From NCBI GenBank assembly GCA_964533185.1, contig CAZHLD010000050.1, positions 1 to 22,844 of the forward strand: a DNA stretch of 22,844 nucleotides. Reading direction: 5' to 3'. Under the pieces are notes generated by a model, which saw only the letters and a program-made list of their open reading frames with translations, was not told the DNA's origin and ran no database searches. The translations under genes and the position numbers were made by a program. The first letter of the stretch is position 1. Each line of letters starts with the position of its first letter. Positions 16,629-22,844 of this stretch are shown here, piece after piece. Source of the DNA: CAZHLD01 sp964533185 (GTDB lineage: Bacteria; Acidobacteriota; Terriglobia; Acidiferrales; UBA7541).

Positions 16629-17099
16629 ATGCCGCGGGCGGGAGCAGAGGCCAAGGCGCTGATTCTGCTGCTGACGTTTTTTCCGCAATGCGTCGTCTCC
16701 ATGCTGAGCATGACCCCGCCCGTCATGGCCAGCCAGATCGCCCTCTCTCTCGGCTTTTCGCCGCAGATTGCCGGTGTCTATGTCGGGCTAGTCTACGCCG
16801 GCGCGATCCTCAGCAGCTCCTTCTCGGCCTCGCTGATCACGCGGCTAGGCCCGCTGCGCACCAGTTGTGCCTGCGTCGTGACCGGCGGCGCCGGGCTCGC
16901 GCTACTTGCCGTTCCACATCTCGCCGCCTCCTTGTTGGCGACCGCCATCATCGGACTGAGCTACGGCCCGCTGACGCCGGCGAGTTCACACGTGCTGGCG
17001 CGCTACCGCAGCGGCGCGGGCATGGCCTTCCTGGTTTCGGTGCGCCAGACCAGCGTGCCGATGGGCGGCGTACTCGCCGGCTTCGTCGCGCCGCCGTAG
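16629..17099 (+). pseudogene. MFS transporter, N-terminal part only (truncated)
   Basis: The reading frame encodes about the first 156 residues of a major facilitator superfamily transporter. Its first four or five membrane helices are visible, with the loop motif ARYRSGAGMAFLVSVRQTSV typical of the segment before helix 5. A full member has about 390-400 residues. The frame ends at a TAG (17097-17099) that appears only because the sequence switches to an unrelated gene near 17090. The start at 16629 gives a normal N-terminus (AKALILLLTFFPQCV); an in-frame ATG at 16587 would add 14 unlikely residues. Plus-strand bases here are C-rich, unlike the G-rich neighbouring plus-strand genes. It cannot form a working transporter as shown. 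Confidence 0.8.
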
Positions 17100-17527
17100 C
17101 CCCAGACGAGACGCTCGCCGAAGGTGGGAACGAGCTTGCGGTGGCGGCCGAGAATTTCCCCTTCTGAAGAAATGTAGAGAAGCGTGTTGTAGAGCGAGCC
17201 GGACGGGCCGAGCTCGTTTGCGCCCAGCACGACGGCGCAGCGGGCTTCGCGGGCGGCGCGACAGAGAGCCTCGGTTTCTTTGGAGGGAATGACGAGGCTG
17301 TTGCGGGCGAGGCGCGCGTGGAGACGCTTGGAGGGTTCGTGTCCCCATTTGCCGAACGTGCCGGCGTCGCACCAGAAGGGATAAACGGGGAGCCAGGTCT
17401 CAGGGAAAGCGATGAGCTGAGCGCCGCGGCGACCGGCCTGGGCAATCAAGTCGCAGGCTTTCGAGATGCAGGCGGCGAGATCGAGAACGACAGGCGAGGC
17501 CTGAGCAATGGCGATGGTCAGCTTCAT
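17003..17527 (-). pseudogene. Nitrilase / carbon-nitrogen hydrolase, N-terminal half only (truncated)
   Basis: Residues 1 to about 146 (17527 down to about 17090) are a clear nitrilase-superfamily N-terminus (MKLTIAIAQASPVVLDLAAC). The catalytic Glu43 (FPETWLP) and Lys131 (HRKLVPTFGERLVW) are present. The catalytic Cys and everything after it are missing; beyond 17090 the frame only reads antisense to the MFS fragment until a stop. The start has a good Shine-Dalgarno (AAGGGGG, 6 nt before ATG). A full enzyme has about 310-320 residues, so it is inactive as shown. It converges with the MFS fragment at the shared breakpoint. Confidence 0.87.
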
Positions 17528-17546
17528 GCAACCCCCTTCGAAAAGC

Positions 17547-17564
17547 CACAGATAAACACAGATT
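17547..17564. repeat. CACAGATAAACACAGATT repeat
   Basis: Short slipped duplication of CACAGAT, in the divergent spacer between the nitrilase fragment and the Cys-rich gene. Elements of this form recur between genes in many bacterial genomes. Only one copy is seen here. Confidence 0.45.
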
Positions 17565-17662
17565 CAGAAAAGAGAAAATAGAAAAGAGGCAGAGAGCGGG
17601 TTGCGCGTGGGAGGGAGATTGCGTAGGCTGAGAGATTCGTTGCGGCGAGAAACGGAGAGCGG

Positions 17663-18307
17663 ATGGCGTGTCCGATCTGTGAGAAGAGGAAGGCGGAGCG
17701 GTTCTGCCCGGCCAAGGGCGAGAAGATTTGCGCGGTGTGCTGCGGGACCGAGCGCGAGGTGACGATTGATTGCCCCTCGGACTGTGGCTACCTGCGGGCG
17801 GCGCGGCGGTACGAGCAGGAGCACCCGAAGCCGGTACCGGCGGAGGAGGTGCCGTTCCCGGACGTGAACGTCCGGCAGGACCTGATCCACGAGCGGCGGC
17901 CGGTGGTTTCCGGTCTGGGTTTCACAATTCTGATTTATGCGGCGGGGGTGGGACGCGGCAATGAACTGGTGGACCGGCAGGCGATGGCGGCGCTTACGGC
18001 GCTGGCAGAGACGTACCGCACGCTGGGGTCGGGGATTTTTTACGAAAAGCCGCCGGACGAACCGGTGGCGCGCGGGCTGTACACAGAACTGATGAAGTTT
18101 GTGCAGACGTCGCAGCAGGAGGAGACCGAGGGCGCAGGGCGGTTGAAGGATGGGGAAGTGCTGCCGCTGTTGGTGTTCGTGTTGCGGGTGGCGCGGGCGC
18201 GGACGAGTGGGAGGCCGAAGTCGCGGGCGTTTCTGGATTTTCTGCGGGCGCAGTTTCCGCAGTCGGCGGAGACTCAAGCGGAAGCTCCGCGGATCGTGCT
18301 GCCCTAA
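17663..18307 (+). CDS. Cys-rich putative zinc-binding protein, function unknown
   Basis: 214-residue protein that I do not recognise as a named family. The first 42 residues hold eight Cys in a spaced pattern (C3-x2-C6, C15, C23-x2-C26-C27, C37, C41: CPIC, FCPAKG, CAVCC, DCPSDCGYLR), fitting one or two zinc ribbons. The rest (about 65-214) is soluble and mixed helix/strand with no membrane segment and no enzyme motif I can name. A GGAGAG element lies shortly before the ATG. It runs in the same direction as the response-regulator-like gene, 330 bp downstream, with a repeat between them, so an operon is doubtful. The coding call is strong from codon bias and the Cys pattern; any function, such as nucleic-acid binding, would be guesswork. 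Confidence 0.82.
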   Translation: MACPICEKRKAERFCPAKGEKICAVCCGTEREVTIDCPSDCGYLRAARRYEQEHPKPVPAEEVPFPDVNVRQDLIHERRPVVSGLGFTILIYAAGVGRGNELVDRQAMAALTALAETYRTLGSGIFYEKPPDEPVARGLYTELMKFVQTSQQEETEGAGRLKDGEVLPLLVFVLRVARARTSGRPKSRAFLDFLRAQFPQSAETQAEAPRIVLP

Positions 18308-18331
18308 CAGGATGCTGAAAAACACCGGGCC

Positions 18332-18476
18332 TTGTCATTCCGAGGGTCGGTCGTGTCTGCCGACCCGAGGAATCTGTTCTTCTTTTCAATGGCTTCCAAT
18401 CACAAGCAGATTCCTTCCGGCAGGGCCGGAATCTTCGATCGTCCCGACAAAGAGCGTCGGGACTCAGCATGACAGA
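18332..18476 (+). repeat. Two-hairpin intergenic repeat, copy 3 (extended)
   Basis: The core (18415-18474) has TTCCGGC-agg-GCCGGAA, linker TCTTCGATC, second hairpin GTCCCGAC-aaagagc-GTCGGGAC and tail TCAGCATGACA. It is preceded by another palindrome (GGGTCGG...CCGACCC, about 18345-18366). The core is 56 of 60 identical to copy 4. Confidence 0.8.
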
Positions 18477-18636
18477 GGGGAGGCGGGGTCTTGGCGGATA
18501 GGAGGCGGGGCGGGAGGAATGCGGGGCGGGGGGAAAGGGGAGAGCTTACACTTGAAAGGAGCCGAGAAGCGATGGAGGAGAAGCAGGGAAGAGTTGGTGG
18601 GAGTCAGAGAAGCGTTGACTGTGAAGCGGAGAAGCG

Positions 18637-19245
18637 ATGGCGGGCGAAGTACGAATCCTGGTGATTGACGACGACGCGGTCAACCAGGCGGCGCTGCGGC
18701 AGATGCTGGACGCCGAGGGCTGGGAGGTGGAGATCGTCCCGGCGGTAAACCAGGGTCTGGCGGCGCTGGCGGCGGGCGGATGGGTGCTGGTGATCGTCAA
18801 CGTGGGGCTGTGCGGGCCGGAGAGTTTGCTGTTCCACATGCTGCGCGAGCTGGCGCTGGCGGAGCCGGTGGAAGGCGAGAAGGCGCGGGTGCGAACGCTC
18901 TTCCTGGTGCCGGAGATGGCCGGACGGGAGGTGCAGGCGGCACTCGAGCGAGACCGCTTGCCGTACATCCTGAAGCCGCTGAACTTGCACGATTTCCTGG
19001 AGCGCGTGAGCGATTTGCTGATGGAGACGTCGGCGATTGCCGCGCCAATCCGGCAGGTGCAGTACCAGTCCCGGAGCGCGGGGCGAGCGAAGAACGACAG
19101 CGAGAAGGCAGCGCAGCCACGACAGACGCAGATGTTTGCCGCGCGCGGCGAGTACCAGATGACCGAAGAAGAGATTACGGAGTACGAACGGCAGGAGCAG
19201 GAAGAAACGCAGCGGAAGAAGAAGCGAGACACGGGACTGCCGTGA
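18637..19245 (+). CDS. Degenerate response-regulator receiver protein with charged C-terminal tail
   Basis: The first 125 or so residues fold as a CheY-like receiver: VRILVIDDDAVNQAALRQML with the acidic cluster Asp11-13, and the conserved Lys113 (LPYILKPLNL). The phosphorylation site is replaced: where an Asp is expected the sequence is VIVNVGLCG, with Asn55. The usual Thr/Ser after strand 4 also appears to be lost (TLFLVPEM). It is therefore probably a pseudo-receiver working by protein contact, not phosphorylation. Residues 140-202 form a charged tail (MTEEEITEYERQEQEET, then KKKR) without a DNA-binding domain. The ATG has GGAG shortly upstream. No histidine kinase is nearby. Confidence 0.85.
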   Translation: MAGEVRILVIDDDAVNQAALRQMLDAEGWEVEIVPAVNQGLAALAAGGWVLVIVNVGLCGPESLLFHMLRELALAEPVEGEKARVRTLFLVPEMAGREVQAALERDRLPYILKPLNLHDFLERVSDLLMETSAIAAPIRQVQYQSRSAGRAKNDSEKAAQPRQTQMFAARGEYQMTEEEITEYERQEQEETQRKKKRDTGLP

Positions 19246-19587
19246 AGAAGCCAAGAGCGAAAATAGAAAAGAGAGCTGCAACCGCAGGGAAGCCGAGAGT
19301 AAGCCGCGAGTGAACCGCAGGGATTGAACTCGGAAGAGCAAGGCCCCGCAAGGAAATTCCAGATCTAAAATTGAAGTTGGGGAAGACAAAGGCTGAGGGA
19401 TGCTTTCCGGCAGGGCCGCAATCTTCGATCGTCCCGACAAAATGCGTTGGGACTCAGCATGACAACGGCGGAAGAAAAAGAGGGCCGCCTAAAGCCGGCC
19501 CCTACACGACCGAGAGCGTCAAGGTCAGCCGGCGGAGCAGGAGCGAAGAGACCGGCGCGACGAAGAGAGGTTCCTCGCTGCGCTCGG
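19246..19587. other. Gene-free spacer up to the scaffold gap, rich in repeats
   Basis: No credible gene. It holds copy 4 of the two-hairpin repeat and, at about 19481-19506, a palindromic AGGGCCG...CCGGCCCCTACA element like those near 6626-6650. At its right end is a CCTCGCTGCGCTCGG element touching the gap. No frame matches the missing C-terminal part of the radical SAM gene. Confidence 0.6.
19405..19464 (+). repeat. Two-hairpin intergenic repeat, copy 4
   Basis: Same layout as copy 3 with four substitutions over 60 bp. One (C to T at 19448) turns a G-C pair of the second stem (GTCCCGAC...GTTGGGAC) into a G-U/T pair, so pairing is kept. Confidence 0.8.
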
Positions 19588-19687
19588 NNNNNNNNNNNNN
19601 NNNNNNNNNNNNNNNNNNNNNNNNNNNNNNNNNNNNNNNNNNNNNNNNNNNNNNNNNNNNNNNNNNNNNNNNNNNNNNNNNNNNNNN
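19588..19687. other. Assembly gap of exactly 100 N
   Basis: A round-number run of N, the usual placeholder for an unknown scaffold gap. It interrupts the radical SAM gene after its first ~103 codons. The sequence on the left side does not continue that gene, so the true distance must be considerably more than 100 bp. Confidence 0.95.
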
Positions 19688-19995
19688 CGGCAGGCGAACT
19701 CGCAGCCGCGGTAGGGGTTGATGGTCCAGTCGAAGGGGACGCGGTCGGAATCGCAGCGGTTGAGAATAGAGCGGACGGGGAGAAGGAAATACTCCACGTC
19801 GCGGCGAGCATCAGCGCGAGGGGAGGTAGCGGCGAGACGGGCAATGCCGACGAGGCCGTCCGGTGGGGCGGGCGGCTCGGCGCCCCGCTGGGGCGGGACG
19901 ATGGGGAATAAGGAGGGAGTGGGGTACGACGGGCGGCGAGCGCGGCGAGGGTGAGTCGCCGGTGCCGCTCGAAGTGTGGTGGTGATGGTGGCCAC
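19688..19995 (-). CDS. Radical SAM protein (PA0069/Rv2578c-like, SplB-related), 5' part; rest lost in gap
   Basis: About 103 residues are visible before the gap. The segment VEYFLLPVRSILNRC, then PFDWTINPYRGCEFAC, is the hallmark N-terminal block of this radical SAM group. The first Cys of the [4Fe-4S]-binding CxxxCxxC motif falls at the gap edge and the other two lie in missing sequence. Relatives are spore-photoproduct-lyase-like proteins of unproven substrate. The start is taken as GTG at 19995 with GAGG about 7 nt upstream, 18 nt after a predicted transcription start. The promoter contains two 16-bp boxes (listed separately) suggesting damage-inducible control. Family recognition is good; the start codon is less sure. 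Confidence 0.85.
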
Positions 19996-20020
19996 TGCCC
20001 GCCTCGACGCTGAGAGGCAG

Positions 20021-20050
20021 ATGATATTCGCCTTTTGTTCGCCATGTCAA
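20021..20050 (-). promoter_or_regulatory. Promoter of the radical SAM gene
   Basis: Minus strand: TTGACA (20050-20045), an 18-bp spacer and TATCAT (20026-20021). The -35 is perfect and the -10 matches 5 of 6. The spacer is almost filled by one of the two 16-bp repeat boxes, so a protein bound there would block RNA polymerase. Confidence 0.7.
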
Positions 20051-20074
20051 GAGTTATTTTCGCTTTTTGTTCGC
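20027..20074. promoter_or_regulatory. Pair of 16-bp operator-like direct repeats (candidate SOS-type boxes)
   Basis: TTCGCCTTTTGTTCGC (20027-20042) and TTCGCTTTTTGTTCGC (20059-20074) differ at one position and start 32 bp apart, about three helical turns. One lies between -35 and -10 and the other just upstream of the -35. Each is a direct repeat TTCGC-N6-TTCGC, close to the GTTC-N7-GTTC type of LexA box used in Alphaproteobacteria. LexA control is an inference. Confidence 0.6.
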
Positions 20075-20156
20075 TAAGATAGGGGCGGCCAATGAGGCAC
20101 AGAGAACCTGAGGGGAAGAAGATTTGCGGTCTGTGAGAAGGAGGCGGAGGGATGCT

Positions 20157-20211
20157 TTCCGGCAAAGCCGGAATCTGCGATCAGGCCGAATAGGTCACCC
20201 TCAGCATGACA
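20157..20211 (+). repeat. Two-hairpin intergenic repeat, copy 5
   Basis: TTCCGGC-aaa-GCCGGAA, linker TCTGCGATC, a weaker second unit (AGGCCGAATAGGTCACCCT), then TCAGCATGACA. It ends 7 bp from the stop codon of the M20 gene. Confidence 0.75.
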
Positions 20212-20217
20212 GAGGGG

Positions 20218-21621
20218 TCAGGGGCGGGGGAGGCGGGGGTCGAGGCGGGAGTCGAGGAGGAGGAGGGAGCGGTAGAGGACTTCGGCGCCGTTGGCGATGT
20301 GCTCGGGTGAGGAGTACTCGCGGGGGGAGTGGCTGATGCCAGAGCGGCTGGGGACGAAGATCATCCCAATGGGCGCCAGGTGAGCGATGTTTTGAGCGTC
20401 GTGGCCAGCGCCGCTGGGCAGGTCGAGGGTGGCGAGGTGGACGGCGCGGGCGGCGTCGCGGATAGCCTGTTGGAAAGCCGGGTCGGTGCGGGCGGGGATG
20501 TCGTGGCTGAGAGGCACGCAGTTGATTTTGACGTTTTCTTCGAGCGCGATCTGGCGGAAGCGCTGCTCGATGCGTGCCCAGATACGGGCGACTTTGTCGG
20601 CGTCGAGGTCGCGCAGCTCGACGGGGAATTCGACGCGGCCGGGGATGATGTTGCGTGCTCCAGGCTCGACCCGGGCATAGCCCACGGTGCCGACCTGACG
20701 GCCGGGCTCGGCGCGAACCTCTTCGCGGACGGCCAGAACAGCGAGAGCGGCGGCGGTGAAGGCGTCCTGCCGGCGGTCCATGGGAGTGGTGCCGGCGTGG
20801 TTGGCGAAGCCTTCAGCGGTGCAGGTCCACCAGTTGATGCCCACAATGCCCTGCACGACGCCGATGGGAATGCCGCGCTCGTCAAGGATGCCGCCCTGCT
20901 CGATGTGCAGCTCGAGATAGCCGGCGAGGGCGCCTTTGGCGATTTGGGCCTGGGCGAACTTCGACGGATCCTGGCCATAGCGGCGCAGCCAGTCGGCCAC
21001 GGTGAGGCCGTCGGAGTCGCGGCGGTCGAGAACCTCGGGACCGAGCAGGCCGGCGGCTGCGGCTGAGCCAAAGACTGCTTTGCCGAAGTGGTGACCTTCC
21101 TCGTTGACCCAGATGACCAGTTCGAGCGGGTGGCGGGTCTTGACGCCGCGTTCATGGAGCGTCCGCATGACTTCGAGCGCGCCCATGCTGCCCACCTGAC
21201 CGTCGAAATTGCCGCCGTTGGGAACCGAGTCCAGGTGCGAGCCGAACAAGAGAACAGGGAGATTCTCGGTGCCTTCGCGGCGGGCGAAGAGGTTGCCGGC
21301 CGGGTCCACGCGAACGGTAAGGCCGGCATCGCGAAGGAGGCCTGCTACGTAGGAGCGCGCGGCGAGGTCTTCGGCGGAGAAGCCCAGGCGGGTGACTCCG
21401 CCTTCGAAGCCCGCGCCCGGAGGACGGCCGAATTCGCTCAGCTTCTGGAGGGTGCCCCAGAGGCGCTGGGGGTTGACGTGGAAAGTGCTCGGGGCGGGGC
21501 GTTCACTGGCTTGCTGAACGGAGCCGGGGGCCTGGGCGTGGCCGGGGCCGGGTTGCGCCAGTGAGAGGAGAACGACGAGAAGCAGAAGTTCGGCTCGCAG
21601 GCAACGGTTAATAGTGTCCAT
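20218..21621 (-). CDS. Exported M20 family metallo-hydrolase (carbamoylase / allantoate amidohydrolase type)
   Basis: 467 residues from the ATG at 21621, which has GAGGAG 5 nt upstream; the in-frame start at 21666 would add 15 residues ahead of the signal peptide. A signal peptide (AELLLLVVLLSLAQPGPGHA) is followed by the hydantoinase/carbamoylase fold. Metal ligands are visible: His129 (GSHLDSVPNGG), Asp140 (NFDG), Glu174/175 (NEEGHHF), His239 (LHIEQG) and a C-terminal His (GAGHDA, 407). Substrate-binding motifs ARNIIPG and SGISHSPREYS are also present. Such enzymes cleave N-carbamoyl amino acids or ureido acids to amines, CO2 and ammonia. Most relatives are cytoplasmic, so the signal peptide is notable and suggests a periplasmic role. 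It is divergent from the ARPP-1-like gene. Confidence 0.93.
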   Translation of the reverse strand: MDTINRCLRAELLLLVVLLSLAQPGPGHAQAPGSVQQASERPAPSTFHVNPQRLWGTLQKLSEFGRPPGAGFEGGVTRLGFSAEDLAARSYVAGLLRDAGLTVRVDPAGNLFARREGTENLPVLLFGSHLDSVPNGGNFDGQVGSMGALEVMRTLHERGVKTRHPLELVIWVNEEGHHFGKAVFGSAAAAGLLGPEVLDRRDSDGLTVADWLRRYGQDPSKFAQAQIAKGALAGYLELHIEQGGILDERGIPIGVVQGIVGINWWTCTAEGFANHAGTTPMDRRQDAFTAAALAVLAVREEVRAEPGRQVGTVGYARVEPGARNIIPGRVEFPVELRDLDADKVARIWARIEQRFRQIALEENVKINCVPLSHDIPARTDPAFQQAIRDAARAVHLATLDLPSGAGHDAQNIAHLAPIGMIFVPSRSGISHSPREYSSPEHIANGAEVLYRSLLLLDSRLDPRLPRP

Positions 21622-21705
21622 GCCATCTCCTCGGGTAGGGGGGAAGTCTGCCACAGGGAGAAGCAAGGCTGCAAGAAAAAGAGGGTGGGGCGTTCTAAGC
21701 GAGGG

Positions 21706-21720
21706 AACCCTTGAAGGGTT
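21706..21720. promoter_or_regulatory. Perfect 15-bp dyad in the M20/ARPP-1 divergent spacer
   Basis: AACCCTT-g-AAGGGTT, 7-bp arms around one base, 30 bp before the plus-strand start codon and 84 bp before the minus-strand one. It could be an operator shared by the two divergent genes. I could not place a convincing -35/-10 pair around it. Confidence 0.45.
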
Positions 21721-21750
21721 AGTGGTGTCCGAGTGGAATAGGAGGAAGAA

Positions 21751-22844
21751 ATGGAGCGAGGAAGCTTGTTGAATGTAGGACTGGGCGGGCTGTCAATGTT
21801 ACTGGGGCTGGCAGGGCTGGGCGGTGCGTTGGCGATGGTGTGGTCGAGTGGAAGCGAGGCGGCAGAGGCCGCCGGTCCCGCTGAGCCAGCACCGAATGGC
21901 TGGAAGGTGCTCGAGCCGGTAACGTACGAAAACCTGAGCGTGTTCCCGGTGGTGGGCGGTTCGGGAGCGGATACGAGCGGGTTCATTACACTGGATGAGG
22001 CGCTGGCGTCGGGCGAGGCGGTGGTGACCGAACAGGGCGGAGAGATGATTCGGCGAACGCGCGACGGGCGACCGACGCCGCTCATTTTCCCGCAGGGCGG
22101 CGGGGCGAGCGTGAACCGGCTGGTGCTGACTAACCGGAGCAAGCGTCCGCTGGTGCTGCTGGCGGGCGAGGTGGTCAGCGGAGGCAAACAAGACCGCGTG
22201 ATCGCCAAGGACCGGATCGTGGCGCCAGGAGCGGAGCCGCTGCCGCTGGACGTTTTTTGCGTGGAGCAGGGAAGGTGGTCGGCGGGCGCGCAGTTTGCGT
22301 CGTCGAAGCTAATGGCTCACCCGAGCGTGCGGGAAAAAGCAGCGGTCGAGCGGAAGCAGGATGAAGTGTGGGCGGCGGTGCGCAGCGGAACAACGGCGCG
22401 CAATGCGGACCCGTCGGCGGCGCCGGCGCGGATTGCCATGTCGGAGCTGAACGCGACGGTGGCGGAGTCGGGGACAGTGGCCTACGCGAAAATATACGAC
22501 CATTCGCGCGTGGGGCAATCGGCCGCGGCGTTTGCCGAAGAGATGGAGCGGAGGTTCCGGCGGGCGACGAAGGGCCAGCAGGTGTTGGGCGTGGTGGTGG
22601 CCTACGGCGGAGAAGTGGTGTGGAGCGACCTGTTTGCGTCGGAGCAATTGTTTGAACGCTACTGGCCGAAGCTGGTGCGGAGCTACTCGGTGGAGGCGCT
22701 GACACGGGCGCAGTCAAAAGAACAAGCAACCGTGGCCGATGCGCGGGAGTTTCTGCAGCCGCTGAAAGGGCGGGAGAGCATTGAGAGCGAGCCGGGCGTC
22801 TATCGCTGGCGGCAGGTGACCGAGGGACGCTACGCCGAGATCGA
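21751..22844 (+). CDS. ARPP-1 (PF20208)-like domain protein, 3' end outside window
   Basis: 364 complete codons run off the window end. The conserved blocks YENLSVFPV (59-67), FITLDEALASGEAVVTEQG (78-96), LLAGEVVSGGKQDRVIAKD (136-154) and DVFCVEQGRW (167-176) match, from memory, the ARPP-1 domain. That domain was described in comparative-genomic work on NAD/ADP-ribose-linked systems; its activity is unproven. An N-terminal hydrophobic stretch (about 7-30) suggests export or membrane anchoring, followed by a Glu/Ala/Pro linker. The ATG at 21751 has an excellent ribosome-binding site (GGAGGAAGAA). The C-terminal part after about 200 has no feature I recognise. It is divergent from the M20 hydrolase. 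Confidence 0.8.
   Translation, partial: MERGSLLNVGLGGLSMLLGLAGLGGALAMVWSSGSEAAEAAGPAEPAPNGWKVLEPVTYENLSVFPVVGGSGADTSGFITLDEALASGEAVVTEQGGEMIRRTRDGRPTPLIFPQGGGASVNRLVLTNRSKRPLVLLAGEVVSGGKQDRVIAKDRIVAPGAEPLPLDVFCVEQGRWSAGAQFASSKLMAHPSVREKAAVERKQDEVWAAVRSGTTARNADPSAAPARIAMSELNATVAESGTVAYAKIYDHSRVGQSAAAFAEEMERRFRRATKGQQVLGVVVAYGGEVVWSDLFASEQLFERYWPKLVRSYSVEALTRAQSKEQATVADAREFLQPLKGRESIESEPGVYRWRQVTEGRYAEI

Noticed and set aside
19525..19587. C-terminal end of the radical SAM gene left of the gap
   Set aside because: All three minus-strand frames were read; none shows radical SAM-like sequence, and the segment is repeat-like.
19980..19995. CAC/CAT-rich stretch encoding a poly-His in one frame
   Set aside because: The His run is in a frame without other support; in the radical SAM frame it reads ATITTT, so it is probably just part of the leader codons.
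1585..20211. CRISPR array
   Set aside because: The repeats are palindromic, few, widely dispersed and lack regular spacers; no cas gene is present.

Overview
This GC-rich window looks like a fragment of an Acidobacteriota genome, probably a metagenome-assembled scaffold. I base that on the gene set, on the families of short intergenic palindromic repeats, and on a 100-N scaffold gap at 19588-19687. No rRNA, tRNA, CRISPR array, transposase or phage gene was seen. The plus strand is G-rich over most of the window whichever strand is coding. That skew opens long spurious frames opposite the real minus-strand genes.

Left block (1-8840, all minus strand), in transcription order: dacB-type PBP4 peptidase, a LOG-family protein, mutS2, a small four-helix-bundle protein, dnaG primase and rpoD (3' end outside the window). 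dnaG and rpoD form the usual macromolecular-synthesis pairing but are separated by a repeat-filled 527-bp spacer. The four-helix gene sits between mutS2 and dnaG and is bracketed by imperfect inverted repeats, like an inserted unit.

Middle block (8926-15888, plus strand): a secreted S9 prolyl-oligopeptidase-type peptidase, a secreted SYLF-domain lipid-binding protein, then a tight four-gene operon: TetR regulator, HlyD/YbhG-type membrane fusion protein, ABC ATPase and ABC-2 permease. It resembles the E. coli cecR-ybhGFSR layout with a single permease and a single-domain ATPase. A promoter with a TetR-like dyad over its -10 box lies upstream.

Anomalous block (about 15.9-17.5 kb): a small, less GC-rich membrane-protein gene behind a promoter containing a perfect 12-bp palindrome. 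Next comes the 5' half of an MFS transporter (plus) that runs directly into the 5' half of a nitrilase (minus). Both lose their 3' halves at the same point near 17090, so this is either a deletion between convergent genes or an assembly misjoin.

Right block (17.6-22.8 kb): a Cys-rich protein I cannot name, a degenerate response-regulator-like protein, and the 5' end of a radical SAM gene cut by the gap. The radical SAM promoter carries two near-identical 16-bp boxes 32 bp apart (candidate SOS-type operator). An exported M20 amidohydrolase and, divergently, the 5' part of an ARPP-1-like gene follow. Five copies of a two-hairpin intergenic repeat lie at 1.6-1.8, 18.4, 19.4 and 20.2 kb; in the clearest copies the second hairpin keeps its pairing while its sequence changes.

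The best candidates for something undescribed are the repeat-bracketed four-helix-bundle unit, the two-hairpin repeat family, the in-frame repeat insertions in mutS2 and the S9 peptidase, and the boxed radical SAM promoter.
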